This document shows positions 45,131 to 57,414 of a stretch of 64,000 nt of DNA, one piece after another. The number at the start of each line of letters is the position of its first letter. Within the stretch, counting starts at the first letter, position 1. The notes under the pieces were generated by a model. The model was not told the origin of the DNA and made no database searches. It saw only the letters and a program-made list of their open reading frames with translations. Origin of the DNA: Carettochelys insculpta (Eukaryota > Chordata > Testudines > Carettochelyidae); assembly GCF_033958435.1 (NCBI RefSeq), contig NC_134138.1, forward strand, positions 27,558,598 through 27,622,597, read 5' to 3'. A program made the translations under genes and the position numbers.

Positions 45131-47180
45131 CTATAGCCCGGCACTGGGCGTGGCCGGCCGGGAGCCCCGCCGCGCTTGCAGCCTAGTCCGTGGCTGGGTG
45201 GGAGCAGGCTGGACCGGAAGGTATGGGGGCCGGCGAGTGTCAGGTGGCTGCAGGGGTCCCTCGGCGCTCCGGCCCTCGCGGGTGGGTGGCGGGGCGACGG
45301 CGGACGGGCCGGCGACGGGCAGAGCAGCTGGTGGTGGGGCTGCCGGAGCAGGCAGGGCGGGCGATGGTTCGGCCGGCGCGGTATGGGGGGCCAGGTAGTC
45401 CACCAGGCACTTAAATGTCTGCATGTAGGCCCCCCATGCCTCCTGGCGCCAGGCCAGCACCCGCTTCTGCAGCTGGAGGTGCTGCTCCGCAACCTCCAGC
45501 TGCCAACTGAGGATGGCCAGCAGCTGGGGGTCCGTCACCGTCGGCGGTTGCAGGCGCAGGGTCCGCCGTCTAGCCCGCCGTGGGGCCGGTCGGTCCTCGG
45601 CCGAGGGGCTGGCCTGGAGCGATGTCCGGGACCACTGATGCCTCGCCGGCGCTCTCTTCCGGTCCTTCTGATGGTGCAGGTGCAGGACACAGGAGATGAG
45701 GCGGGGAAGAAGAATGGAGACAGGCGTTAGTGTGGGCCCCGAGCCGTGGCCTTTGTCACCCCAGCCCTGTGCTGCAGGTTCCCCATCCCCGTCCCCGGGA
45801 GATGCTGCTGGGATGGATGGGGTTCAGGGGTCCCCCTGCCCTGCACCCCGTCCCCTGGTGGGAGCGACTCTCACTTCACCCCGCAGGGTCTGACAGCAGG
45901 ACAGGTTTCTTAGGCCACAGATGTCCAGTTTCTGCCAGGAGTGACAGCACCAGCTGTCAGAAGAGACAGTCCTTCCAACCCGTCGTGGGGAGAAGACCCC
46001 AAGGGGGGCCCCTCTGGGATGCACCTTTCCCCCTCCTCAGGCTGGCTGCCTACCAGCTCTCCCTTCCCCTAGCCTCTACCTGTGGCCCCCGCCCTCACCC
46101 CCCAGGTCCAAGCCAGCTTGGCTCCTCCCTCCTGTTTGTTCAGGGCAGAGGTGTCACCTGCCAGCTGTAGCGCCAGGATCCTCCTTGGCCCCTGGGAGCT
46201 ATTCGGCTCTTGTGGCTCATATGTAGCCTGACTCTCCCTTTGGCACTCCCCCGACTCCATCACATGCTGCTGCTGCGGGGTGTCCCACCCCCTCCTCCCG
46301 GGGGCCCCTCAAGGTTCCGCTCCCCCCTGGCCCGGGGATGGGGCATGGCACTGTCATGCGGGGTGGGGGGGGGCACGGGCTGATGGCTGCAGTGCTGTGA
46401 GGGCCATGGCCCTGGTGTCCTTGGGGCCATGGCCATGTGAGCATGTGCGGGGCCCTGGACACATATCTCTTACCCCCACCCCTCAAGCCCAGGGGTGTCC
46501 ACCAGAGAGGGGTACCTACCTGTCGGTCCGCTCCCACGGTCCAGAGATCCCCGGGGGTCAGAGGCCCTGCTGCTGCTCCGGGATGGCAGGAGGAGGATCT
46601 GCAGTCTGGATTCTGCGGAGGAGGCCCCCTCCTCCTCCTCCTCCTCCTCCTGCCGCGATGTCCCGGGGGGGGCCTCCGGGGGGGGCCCCCAGGGTGCGGG
46701 GCTTGCCTCCGGGGCAGACTCCGGCTGCAGGGCCTGCTGGGGCTCGTCAGCCGAGGTGTCAAGGGTGGCCAGAGGGGAGGAGGTGTGCCGGGAGCCCAGG
46801 ATGTCCCTGAGCTCCCTGTAAAAGGGGCAAGTGACGGGGGCGGCCCCAGATCGGCTGGCCGCATCCCGGGCCCGGGAGTAACCCTGCCGCAGCTCCTTCA
46901 CCTTACTCCTGACGTGGTCAGGAGTGCGGGCAGGGTGACCCCGGGCAGCCAGGCCGTCGGCCAGCCGAGCGAACGCATCCGCGTTCCGCCTCTTGCTCCC
47001 CATTACCTGGAGCACCTTCTCCTCGCTCCAGAGCCCCAGCAGGTCCCGCAGCTTGGCCTCCATCCAGGAGGGGCCCCGCTGCCGCTTCCCAGCCTGGCTG
47101 CCCCTCTGGCTGGGCTGGCTGCCCTGGCTCCCCTTGGGGGGGGTCCCCTGGGGGCGCTGGGGGGACTGCCGGGCGGCCAT
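45131..47180 (-). CDS. Harbinger Myb/SANT-like DNA-binding protein, two exons
   Basis: In Harbinger systems this partner binds transposon ends and brings the transposase to DNA in the nucleus. Exon 1 runs from ATG at 47180 (an upstream in-frame ATG at 47366 lies close to the transposon end and is less likely) to 46520, followed by a 5' splice site gtaggt. It holds the trihelix-like domain 'WMEAKLRDLLGLWSEE', 'RRNADAFARLADGLAARG' and 'VRSKVKELRQGYSRARDA' (residues about 39-112), then 'FYRELRDIL' and a Glu run. Exon 2 begins near 45690 after 'caccatcag' and ends at 45131, with 'LLAILSWQLEVAEQHLQLQK' (likely helical dimer segment). The frame entering exon 2 and the frame of that segment differ, so there is a frameshift near 45570-45640 or my splice choice is wrong. 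No stop in exon 1. Confidence 0.75.
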
Positions 47181-47607
47181 CGCAGCTCTGTGGGGCTGAG
47201 GGTGGTGCAGGCTGGCCGCATGTGCAGGCTGCAGCCTGCACGTTCCCTCAGCTTCCTGCAGAGGCAGGGAGGGGGACGGGACCTTTAAGGGGCCGCTCCA
47301 TGCGGCCACCAGTGAGCTGAGGGGCTGGAGAGAGCATTTCTCAACCCCCCAGCTGATGGCCGCCATGGAGGACCCGGCAATTTTGACGTTGCGGGACGCG
47401 GATCGTCTACACGGTCCCTACTTCGACGTTGAACGTCGAAGTAGGGCGCTATTCCTATCCCCTCATGGGGTTAGCGACTTCGACGTCTCGCCGCCTAACG
47501 TCGAAGTTAACTTCGAAATAGCACCCGACGCGTGTAGCCGCGACGGGCGCTATTTCGAAGTTAGTGCCGCTACTTCGAAGTAGCGTGCACGTGTAGACAC
47601 AGCTCTA

Positions 47608-48207
47608 GTGGCTAGAAGGGCAGGAACTGGCAGTAGGCAATCAGGGCTCAGTAGGCAAGACAAAAAAGGGACTGGCTTTTCCTTCCTGGAGGCCAGATCT
47701 GGGTGGAGCATAGATGGGAAGGGTCTCCAATACCTGAGGTCAGGTTAATACATTGATAATTAATACACAGAGGTAGGCCTCATTTCTTAGAAAATACAGT
47801 TAAGGAGGGAAATGTGCCATCAGGTTGAAAAAGAACATTTGGGCTAACTGAGATAAGTAAGAGGTCAGTAGACTAACAACAAAGAACGTTTGAGCCGACA
47901 ATGATAAGAGGGAGAACATCCAGGGAACTATTTACTATGAACTAAATAACGCGGGACAAACGTTAGGAATGTATAGATGGATGGCGCATGGAACAGCACA
48001 TGCTGAGGTCAAATTATTCACAGGAACTAATCAAGCCAAGCCAAAAATGTATGCTTTGATGTACAGCAAATGCAATAAGATGTGTAATGTATATTAAGGG
48101 AGAGAACTTTTGTGTAACTTTGGAGCTGTGATGTTCCCTGCACCCATCCCTTCCACATTTGAGTCTGATCATTTCTGCCTAGCTTTGTTGTGTGCCATGT
48201 AATGATA
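47608..48207. other. No recognised gene
   Basis: Unassigned DNA between the Harbinger element and the next retroposon. Confidence 0.4.
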
Positions 48208-48438
48208 AGTATCAGAGAAGTAGCCAAGTTAGTCTGTATCTTCAAAAACAGCAAGAAGTCCTGTGGCACCTTATAGACTAACAGATATTTTGGAGCTTAA
48301 GCTTGCATGGGAAAAGACCCACTTCTTTCCTGGGAAGGAACAGATGCATCTGATGAAACGGGTCTTGCCCACGAAAGCTTATCCTCCAAAATAACTGTTA
48401 GTCTATAAGGTGCCACAGGACTTCTTGTTGTTTTTCAA
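48208..48438 (+). mobile_element. Inverted-repeat retroposon with 9-bp target duplication
   Basis: Head 'tatcagagaagtagcc aagttagtctg' at 48209-48237, arm 'aagaagtcctgtggcacctta' and the inverted return arm 'taaggtgccacaggacttctt' ending near 48425. Flanked by gtaatgata at 48199-48207 and 48439-48447. Confidence 0.87.
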
Positions 48439-48447
48439 GTAATGATA

Positions 48448-51400
48448 CTGGATCATCAAAATCTGGAACCAAACTGAGCTCCTGGGATGTCAAGTGGAAA
48501 GAGATCTTGAAGAGAATCTCCAAATCCCCCCATGTTAACCCAAAAATCTGAATTGGTCAGGGCCAGGACTGCATTTTTTTTTGTTTGTGTCAGCGTAAGA
48601 CTGTTTTTGTGTACTTTGTGGAATAGGAGGCCAAGCTGGGCCATCCTGAGGTGACTATTAATTTGTTGTAAAATTAGGTGACTTCACTTCATGAGGCACT
48701 CTGCTAGCTAAGAGATGTCTGTGGGAATCCAAGAAAGCCTATTCAAAATTAGGTGATTACACTAACAATGATCTGAAAAAATTAAGAGACATTCTCAGTC
48801 AAAGCAGATGGGGTCACAAAACAATGAAAAATCCAATACAACTCTTTTCTAGACATCTGTTAATTTGGTCACCTCCATTTTGATATCAACAGAACCCAAT
48901 GAAATGCGAGTGGTAGATAAGATTATTCATTTCCTTTAAACATTTACAAGCGTGAAGGTGCTATAACTCTCCTAACTGCAGGCTTCTGTTTAACCATTTG
49001 TTTTAAGTGGTTTTATAGTTTTATAGTTTCTCCTTATGACAATTCTCATCTACATTTAATCACGTCAATTATTAATAACACATGTAATCCTTCATGCCTT
49101 CTTCCAGTTAATAGAAAATGAAGGAAATAGACCTTTAATCCTATTTCTACAATTTCTAGATTAGAAAACAAATGGAAAGAATTGGGGGCCCAGATCTTAG
49201 AGAGATACAGTAAAAAAAATATAACCTCCTAAAGCACTATTGCACAAACAGGGAAAAATAATTCTCTCCAAACCCCCATTCGCACAACACCATCAGAAAA
49301 ACAATTAAATCAACATGGCTTTTGCATAAGTAATCAACGAAGAACAAGTTACAGCATTTCAATACTGTGACAAAACACACTGAGTTAGTATAAAGCAGAA
49401 CAATAGCTTAAAAAATAATTAAAACATCTTACTTTACCCAGTGTCTCTTCAAAGCAGGTGACAAAATAGCATGACAACTGCTAACAGTTCCACATAGTGT
49501 CGGAGCTCACAAAATGTACTGAGGAAATGCACCGGTATCCCATCACATTATATATAAAAAAGCTACACCTCATCAGGACGGGCACTTGACCAGCAGTGCA
49601 GTCATTAGTTTCAGGTGATCCTAAGAACTAGCCGTCACTTTGAAGACAAGGTGATTACATATTACTGATACAATTGCATAAATGACAAAAAGGAAAATTA
49701 TGTGCATGGGACTCTCCACTATCTTCTGCTGTCTTCATGCCACTGTAACTCTGTAGTTGTCAGTGGTGTTACACTGACATAAAACCAGAGTAACTGAACG
49801 GAGAATGAGCCCTAAAGGAAAGATATCAATAAATCACTTTATATACATCCTACAGTTAACACACAGAACAAATCATATACCTGTTAAGCAATTTAAGGAG
49901 CTATCTTTAGGGTGGCCTTCACCTTCCGTTGGGTGCACCCATCTGCTAATCTTTGGAGTAGTGCAAAGTCGTATTTACTGGTCAGGACTAGTTTTAGTAC
50001 ACACAGAACCACAGTGAAAAGGAATACCTTTTTTCCACCTTTATGTGCATGGACACTAACTGAATGCCATATATGGGATCCAGAAGGAATTTTCCCCCAG
50101 TGAATTTGTCAGTGACTTGTGGGCTTTCCTTTGCTGCATAGGATGCAGGTCACCTTCTTGGATCATCTGGGGATGTGTCACTTAATCAATTCCTGCCATT
50201 GCAGAGGCCTTTGCCTAGAATCTCCTGCACCTAGAGGCACAAGGTAATTTTTGCTACTGCTGCTGTTCAGAGCTTGATGTTTGGCTCAACTATAAGCTGT
50301 CTCCATGATGGCAGCACCCTTTCTGATTGTCCTGCCAGCAGCCATTCTTGGCTGTCCACACCATCCCTTCTTTCTAATTTATGACAAAACTTATCCTTCT
50401 GCAATTGGGTTGCTTGGTGACGAGGTCAAACCACTACAGCTGTAGCCAAACCACTGGACTTCAGGCACTGATGCAAATGAATCCCGCCTATTCTCTACCA
50501 GTGGCACACAATAGTTGAATCTCCTGTCATACTGTGGTGTAACTTTTTTGTTGGGTTTAGATTATGGGTGCATTGGGGTTGTGTGATTCACCCTTTTAAA
50601 CATATATGTATTTACATTTTCACAGTAGCAGAAAATTATGGTAGGGTCCTACTAAGAGGATAGTCAGATCATAATTAATTACTGAAAGGAAATACTGAAT
50701 TTCAGAAAGTTAAATCTTTATAACCATTAAAACACAGATTGTCAAAATCATGTCAAAATATACAAAGTGGGTAGCCTTAAACTCTAATAAGGTCTCAAGC
50801 AATACTTTTCTTGTTTTGTAATTTACTCTGTACATTTTGATTACTATTAATGAAAATATTTTTTCGTCAATTTGTGTGTTTGTGGTGATATGGATATTTA
50901 TCAATATTTTCTGATAAAAATATACTTAGCCTTGGAAGGACTAGATCACATAACACATTGACTCAGCTTGCTCCTGAAAACAGTTGGAGGTCTTGGTCAT
51001 AGTTTCTGCTATTGCAATGCCTGCCTCTTACATATATGTGCTATGAAAGTTGGGGAGCATGAAGAAAACTGTTGCTGTCTATTTGTGTGTCCCAATACAA
51101 TAGCTGCAAAGATGATGTGCTGTCATACTTCATGGATACAATTTGTGTACCCACTCATGGTAGCAGAAGACCCTAGGCTACTAACCCAAAAGTGAACACT
51201 TACTGCTGTGGGCTATCTAGACATGCCCTATCCAGCACCATCAAGAAGGTGTCAAAAAGGCACAGGTGCACTAGAACCATTCCCTGTTAAAGGGCCACCC
51301 TGTGAGACAGACACTTGCAAAAATCTCCATATCATGGGCTTTCTTACCTCTGATTTCTATTCCCTTGTTTCACAGAGATATAGCCAAGACTTTCCAGTGC

Positions 51401-51556
51401 ATATGCAAGGATGAGATTAGGAATTTGCAAACTCCTTCAGATAGGCCCTCATACAATCAGCTTTTTAGAATCAAAAGAGTGAGATAAAAAGAATGGATGA
51501 GAGTAAGGTAGTGGTAGGATCGGCATAACTGCTGAGAGTCTTTGAAAATGTGAAAC
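48448..51556. other. No recognised gene
   Basis: AT-rich. 49745-49800 ('ggtgttacactgacataaaacc... ggagaatgagccct') resembles the diffuse old repeat noted near 11221 and 20155. No coding signal. Confidence 0.4.
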
Positions 51557-51647
51557 AAAAAAGCAGTCCTGTAGCAAAATAAGCTAACAAAATAATGTAT
51601 TAGGTGATGAGCTTTCATGGGACAGACCTACTTTTTGAGATCTGGAA
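51557..51647 (+). mobile_element. Half copy of the inverted-repeat retroposon
   Basis: 'aagcagtcctgtagcaaaataagc', 'gtattaggtgatgagctttc' and 'gggacagacctactttttgag' match one arm only. Confidence 0.65.
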
Positions 51648-52789
51648 AATTCTGATAAATGAAAACTGGAAGTGTGTGTAGCCAGATGGCACTCTATTGG
51701 ATCAGCACTTGAGGACATGGAATACATGTAATTTATTCCTTTAGAAGTCATCCTTAAGTAACCACATATGTCCAAACCTGGGCCTGAATCTAATTGCAAA
51801 AGATAGCAACAAAGAAAAATGCAACTGTTCACGCAGGCAGGCAGTCTATAAATATGCACATTTTGGAGGCTGGCAGAATACAAGATTAGATTCTCAGTCA
51901 CTTCGCTTCTGACAGAAAATAGATCTGGGCCCAAATCCTGATTCCATTGAAGTTAACAGGAAACTCATTGACTTCAGTGGCACCATGTTTTGATGGATGC
52001 TATGCAGCTCTGATGACGAAACTAAGCATAAAAAAATCCCTGTAATCTTAAAAGACAGTGATCATGCCAAAAAATGATCTAGCAAGCAAAGGGGCTCCTA
52101 AAAGTGTAGGTCAGGCAGAGGAGCTCCTAAAAATGTCCAGTGCTCCTCTGCTGGATTTGGTTCCACAATGCTGTTATGTTCCCTGCTTTTAATCTACCTG
52201 TCTGTGCAATCCTTCATTCCACATGCATTATTGTTGCATTTGGAAAGAAGGGCTGCCCAGTGGTACAAGTGCTAACTCAGACTCATACATAGGGTTCCAG
52301 GATTTTGGAAGTGATGGCGCTGGGGCAGCTACACCAGTTGTTGCTAGAGTGGCTCTGCTGCCCACTGCCCTGGCAGACCTGCAGCCAGCTGCACTGGCTT
52401 CCATATGGCCAGGCCTGGGCAACTGGCCCTGTGGATTACCCAAGCAGGAGAGGTTCAGCTGGCCTCAGGGACCACTTGTCCTAGGGGAAGCTGAACAGAG
52501 GTGGGAGGCTGGCCCCGGGCCCCTGCAACAAGCAGCAGCCCCTGGGGACTCCCTCCAGTAGTGGCTCCCTGGGCCTCTCCCAGCTGCAGCCACCCTGGGA
52601 GCCCCAGAGCAGCAGCCACCCTGGAAGCCCCCCAGAGCAGCCCCTCCCAGCTAAGATTTAGTCAGAGGCATTTATAGTACTAGGCAGGAACAGGTCACGA
52701 GCTGTGAATTTTTGTTTATTCATAATAACCCGTCCTTGACTTTTACTAATAATGCCCATGACTAAATCACGACTTCTTTGCCAAGTGGA
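51648..52789. other. No recognised gene; GC-rich tract 52360-52640
   Basis: A 112-codon open frame at 52223-52561 (+) is Ala/Gly/Pro-rich in a locally GC-rich tract ('ggctccctgggcc', 'gagcagcagccaccctgg' repeats near 52570-52640). It has no motif; I treat it as chance. Confidence 0.35.
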
Positions 52790-52965
52790 ATTAGGCATTT
52801 AAATACCTCTGAAGACCTGGGCCTTCAACTCTCTGTGCACCTCAGTTCCCCATCTGTAAACGAGGGACAATAGTACTTTCCTAACGTTCAGAAGTATTGT
52901 GAGGATAAGTACATTGAAAGATTTTGTGATGTTCAGATATTATGGAAATGGGCACATTTAGGTAC
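52790..52965 (+). repeat. MIR/L2-type 3' fragment
   Basis: 'gtgcacctcagttccccatctgtaaa' (in parts 52836-52861), 'gggacaatagtactttccta' and 'ttgtgaggataagtacattg' follow the MIR/L2 tail consensus order. Confidence 0.7.
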
Positions 52966-52977
52966 CTTAGAGAATAT

Positions 52978-53328
52978 GGCTGTGTCTACATGGGCAAGCA
53001 ACTTCGAAATAGGCATGCTAATGGCCATTTTGAAGATTACTAATTGAACTTTACTAATTGAATATTCAGCACCTCATGAGCATTAGGAAGCTTCCAGCCA
53101 TTGAACAGAATAGGGGGATTTTGAAAGGTACGGGGTCCTTTCGAAAAGGACCACTGTGTACCCACGCCGAGCTGCATGTGTTCGAAAGCAGTGCTTTCGA
53201 AGTGCTGTGGCCAGAAGCGTACTAATGCTAATGAGGTGCTGAATATTCAGTTCAGTGCCTCATTAGTAATCTTCCAAATGGTCATTAGCATGGCTATTTC
53301 ACAGATTCTTGCCCTTGTAGACACAGCC
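52978..53328. mobile_element. Harbinger-type MITE (351 bp) with TAT target duplication
   Basis: Ends GGCTGTGTCTACATGGGC and 'gcccttgtagacacagcc', flanked by TAT at 52975-52977 and 53329-53331. Interior resembles the fold-back family ('aatggccattttgaagattactaat' mirrored by 'attagtaatcttccaaatgg'), so it too is partly fold-back. Confidence 0.85.
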
Positions 53329-53331
53329 TAT

Positions 53332-53675
53332 GAGTGCTACCTAGAGATTTGCTTAAGCAAAGTATAAAGCACCTCACATGGACAGGTTCTTTCCTCAGAC
53401 ACAGCTGGGTTTCTTTTCTCATTCCCGTCTCCCTTGTTTTTGTTGTTTATGTTGCTTGTTGTGGGGAAACTAAGCTCATGCAGCAGGTTTTACACATTCG
53501 TCTCTGTAGTATATAGCCATTCTCACTGCCATCTGATGTGAGCTTCATAGTCAGGAGCCAGCTGCAGAGAAAGCTCTGTGCCCTAAGTGAATGAAGGTGG
53601 CCTCTGCAGCAACACTACCTGGAGTATCTATTCAGGACAAATTGCTTAGAGATCAGGCACCTGACAGCCCAAGGC
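53332..53675. other. No gene seen
   Basis: Unassigned sequence. Confidence 0.35.
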
Positions 53676-54260
53676 TTGGGTTCTTTCACTGTAAGGCCCA
53701 CCAACCATCCAGAAGCCTGCACCTGGCACTCCATCCCTAGGTCACAACCCAAGCCCCTGCACCAAGTTACAACTCCCTCCCAGACCCTGTACCCCCTCTC
53801 ACATCCCTCTTCCAGGTCAGAATCCTCACTTGCAACCACACCTTCTTCCAGACCCTGCACCCCCTCCCAAATCCTGCACCTTCTTCTCAATCTCAATCCC
53901 CTGCCACAGGTTACAACCCAAATCCCTGCACCATCCTTCACTCAAACTCCCTCCCAGACCACAAATCTCCTCCTTTAATATCATAGGAGCGTGCAGCCCC
54001 TGACCACTTACCAAATTCTTGAAGTACCCTTCACCCACTCCTCAACCTCTATCCCTTGTCCCAGGTCACAACCCCCTCAGGCACTCAGACTCCCTCTCTG
54101 ACCCCACATTGCCTCCCATACCCCAGTCCCCTACTCTGAGCTCCTTTCTGCACCCAGCTTCTATCCTAAACCCCGCACCTCTTCCATTAATGTCATTGAA
54201 GAGTGCGGCCCTTGACCATTGACCAGATTCTTAGAGTACCCCTTCAAAAATTATTGTCCA
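53676..54260. repeat. C-rich degenerate tandem repeat, about 210-bp unit
   Basis: 'atcataggagcgtgcagcc', 'ctgaccacttaccaaattct' and 'gaagtacccttcaccc' (53970-54035) recur as 'gtcattgaagagtgcggccc', 'gaccattgaccagattctt' and 'gagtaccccttc' (54190-54245). Between are many 'caccccctccca'-type phrases. Proline-rich frames here come from this composition. Confidence 0.65.
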
Positions 54261-54429
54261 CCCATGGTTTAATTTCTGCTCCTAGGTGACAGCTCTTAGT
54301 CAAATTAGAGAAATACATATTCCTGACCATAAGGGTAATTAATTTACCACGGGTAGTTGAATTCTTCATCCCTAGCAATTTTTACGCCAAGATTGGCTGC
54401 TTTTCTGAAATGGGGCTTGGCTCAACCAG

Positions 54430-54525
54430 GAGTTAATTCAGGGATGTGCTATGACCTGTGTTATATGGACATCAGATTAGATGATCCCAGAGGTCTCTTC
54501 CGACTTTGCAATCTATGAAATTGCT
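54430..54525 (+). mobile_element. CR1 tail fragment
   Basis: 'ggacatcagattagatgatc', 'ccagaggtctcttccgac' and 'caatctatgaaat' match the last ~90 bp of a CR1-type LINE. Confidence 0.7.
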
Positions 54526-54574
54526 TAATGCACTGCTGGAAGAGGCCCAGATATTACAGTGAGGAGTGTGGTGC

Positions 54575-54695
54575 GAATTTTATGTAAAGAGGAAAGAAAG
54601 CTAAAGTAACTTATTCAAAGTCACAAAGAGTCAGTGTGGGAGCTGAAGGTAGTTCCTAACCCAAACTCTTGTGAGGCAATTACTTTACCCTCTGT
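54575..54695 (-). repeat. MIR/L2-type fragment
   Basis: 'aagtaacttattcaaagtcacaaag' (in parts 54604-54628) and 'gtcagtgtgggagctgaa' resemble the conserved 'gacttgcccaaggtcac... agtggcagagctg' MIR segment. The strand call is tentative. Confidence 0.5.
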
Positions 54696-54699
54696 CTCC

Positions 54700-56554
54700 A
54701 GTCAGATATTGCATATGTTAACTGTGGACTTTAAATAGTTTCTTTGGGAGACCTTTTTGCTAGTCTAGGATACAAAAATACTAAAGAATCTTCTTTTTAT
54801 CACTTTTTTGTTTTGGCTTCACTCTTTGGTTTGTTTGGGTTTCTTTTGTTTGTTTTGCTTTCTCCAGAGCCATTTTTAGCTCCAGCTGGCTGAACTTTGT
54901 GCAGAATTTTAAACTGAAGTGTTTAAAGCTGGAAATGATTTCCGGGCTGTATAAGCATCAGGTGGCTCAAATGCATAAATGGGACATAGGTCTAGGACTG
55001 ACTCATATGAAATGCCCATATTTGTTCAGAGACAGAAAGCAACATGGTCCCTGTCACTTACTTCCTCCACAGTGGACAAACAGATGATAAATACACAGGG
55101 ATTACAGTGATGAGCTCTCCCAAGCTGCTCTTATACAAACTGGAATCTCAACTTTTCATTTGCTACCCATTAGTGTTGCAAAGAAAACCTTGAAATGTGA
55201 CCAAAGTGTAACCAACAGAGTGGTGTCTGCCTGAGTTTGCAGACAGCCTTAAACTCAGCGTAGCATGCCACCTTGGTGGGGGGCATGAAATTTCAGAAGT
55301 GGGAATGCAGGCCAATCGGCCTTCCCCCACCACAGCCTCTGCTGCCTCCTTGCCATTGTCACTTCCAGGAGACCACGCCTCTTCTGGGGCCTATTACAGT
55401 CCATATACTCCCAGGTGGGTTAATTAAGAGAGCATAGCAGCACCTGGCCGGCTTTAGAACATCAGTCAGGGGTCGAAGCAGACTGAGCCATAAGCAGAAT
55501 GGCAGGAGATGAGAGCTGTCAGAGACAAAAGCTGGATCCTTGGGGAGGGCAGGAGAGCAGCAAAAGGTTTGTTTCCCAGGCTAGGGCTGAAGGGAGGAAG
55601 TAGAAGTTTTTGATTGCCAGCTCTGAGCAGAGATCTAGTGCTCCTGAGAAGGCTACAGGAAGGAGGAGCAGCACAGGGGCTTTTTCTGCTGAAGCCTCCT
55701 TGTTGGAAAACTGAGCCGGGACGAACAGTGAGAGGGCTCAGCATGTAGACCCCAAAAGGCTCGACATAGGATGAAAGATGTATAATCTTGTGATTAAGGC
55801 ACATGCTGGGGTAGCACAAAGTCTGGTTTATACTTTCTGCAGACTTATTATGTGACTTCTTACTTACCCTTTTCTGTGTTTGCTCCTTACCTCACAGTGC
55901 CATTGACACGTGGAGGAAAACTTTATTTCATTAAGTTATGTAAACTTTGGTGGATTTTTAAACATTCCTTATTCCTTAGGACCAGATTCTATACCCAATA
56001 CATTGATTAGCACACACTTGTTGAAGAATACCTTCAATATGAGTAAGGGCACCACAATATTGACTCTTAATTTCTGTGCAGTGCATGGATACTCTGGGTA
56101 GTATGATAACTTGGATACTCTAATTCCAGCTCCCCCAGCCTCTGCTGCCCTTCCACCCCCCACTCACCCTCCACTGCTAATGTCACTGAGGGAGTGTGGC
56201 ACATCACTTGTGGTAGGCTGCTGCTCGCTTCCGCGGCCATTTGGATTACATTAGGCAGGTTGCAAGCACCCGGCTAATTGCAGGGATCAAAAGTGGGGCC
56301 TGACATAGAAAGTTTGCTCTCCCCTGCCTCACACAAAAGCTGAGAGGTGCGAGCCAATGAGGATAAAAGTGTCAACACCACTAACTATTTCACTGAAGGA
56401 AAGTCCATGTTATGACGATCTAGACAGAATTCTGTGAGCCATGTTATTTCAGTGTGTCAAGTGGAAGGAGTTCGTTTCTTAATTGAAACTTTTACTATTA
56501 TCTTGTCTTTTGTCTTTTTAAATTCAGCCCTGAAGTCTTGTATAGTACAATGTT
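54700..56554. other. No recognised gene
   Basis: Unassigned DNA. The frame at 55466-55819 (-) has no recognised motif. Confidence 0.35.
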
Positions 56555-56791
56555 TAGAGCCCTGCACAAATACATAATTTATATCTGCATCCACATCTAT
56601 ATCTACAAAAAAAAGCCGTGGATATCCCCATGCACACTGCAGGAGTGGATACCCGTTGATATCAAGTGGATATATGCAAATTTGTGGGGTTCTAGATGCA
56701 AAGTTTTTAATCACATCCTTATTTGTGAAAATGAGCAAATGCGGATACCTGTGGATAAAAAAGAGGCTATCCACAGATTTGCAGGGCTCTA
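56555..56791. mobile_element. hAT-type MITE with 8-bp target duplication
   Basis: Ends TAGAGCCCTGCA and 'tgcagggctcta' (inverted). Flanks acaatgtt (56547-56554) and aaaatgtt (56792-56799) match 7 of 8. The interior is full of 'gtggatat' words. TAGAG start and 8-bp duplication fit hAT. Confidence 0.83.
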
Positions 56792-56799
56792 AAAATGTT

Positions 56800-57414
56800 A
56801 TTGCTGGTAAAGGGATGTGCTCACTGAGGGTGGAAGAACTACTTCCACTCAGCCTTTCCATCCCCACTGATTTCTACTCACTTTTAGAGTTTCCACTAAA
56901 GAGTGAAAAGCCTGTTCACATGGATGTGGGCTCAAAATCCCACTGTCTCCCTGTGACCTCCCATTATCTCTCTTGTTAGCCCCACTTTTTCTGGGGAACC
57001 GATCTTATCTGGGGGAGGAGGAAAGGGCATGCCTGGCACCTTATGCTTCCTCAACATGACAGCTACCTCGATATGGATCCTTGTTCTACCCTTAGACTTC
57101 AGCAGCCTCAAAAATCTAGCCTGACAAACTGCTCCCTCATTTTCATAAATTCAATCTGTAGTGACTCTGTGTCCTACCTCCTCTTTCAGGAGCAGCAGGA
57201 TTTGGTAAGTAGTTGTCTGGGTCCTATTATTCTGCCCCATGCCATGCATAAAGTGCTCCAGAGTTTACTCCTCAAAGCCTATTCTCCAGATTAGAAACTT
57301 CCCAATCATAACCCTCTTTTTACTCCCATGAAAACAGATGATCTGAGATTAGAGCAAGGGAGGTCCTGGAGTCTCCTCTGGTCCCCAGTTCAGTCATCTA
57401 AGCTTGTGTACATA
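56800..57414. other. No recognised gene
   Basis: Open frame at 57043-57294 (+) has no motif I recognise. Confidence 0.35.

Larger units (their letters stand above)
42977..47604. mobile_element. Complete PIF/Harbinger DNA transposon (4,628 bp), both genes present
   Basis: The left end GGCTACGTCTACACGTG (42977) and right end (reading inward) AGCTGTGTCTACACGTG (from 47604) are inverted repeats, continuing with 'catcgaagtag'/'cttcgaagtag'. CTA flanks both sides (42974-42976, 47605-47607), the 3-bp duplication expected for this superfamily. Subterminal regions are packed with 'cttcgacgtt'/'aacgtcgaagt' words. Inside are two convergent genes: a DDE transposase (+) and a Myb/SANT-like protein (-), the hallmark pair of Harbinger. 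Confidence 0.95.

Noticed and set aside
45176..47288. Plus-strand frames over the Myb/SANT-like gene
   Set aside because: Antisense to the recognised minus-strand protein.
52223..52561. Ala/Gly/Pro-rich 112-codon frame as a host exon
   Set aside because: Locally GC-rich, no domain, and no clear splice or conservation signal.
53676..53978. Pro/Ser/Thr-rich 100-codon frame
   Set aside because: It lies within the C-rich degenerate tandem repeat.
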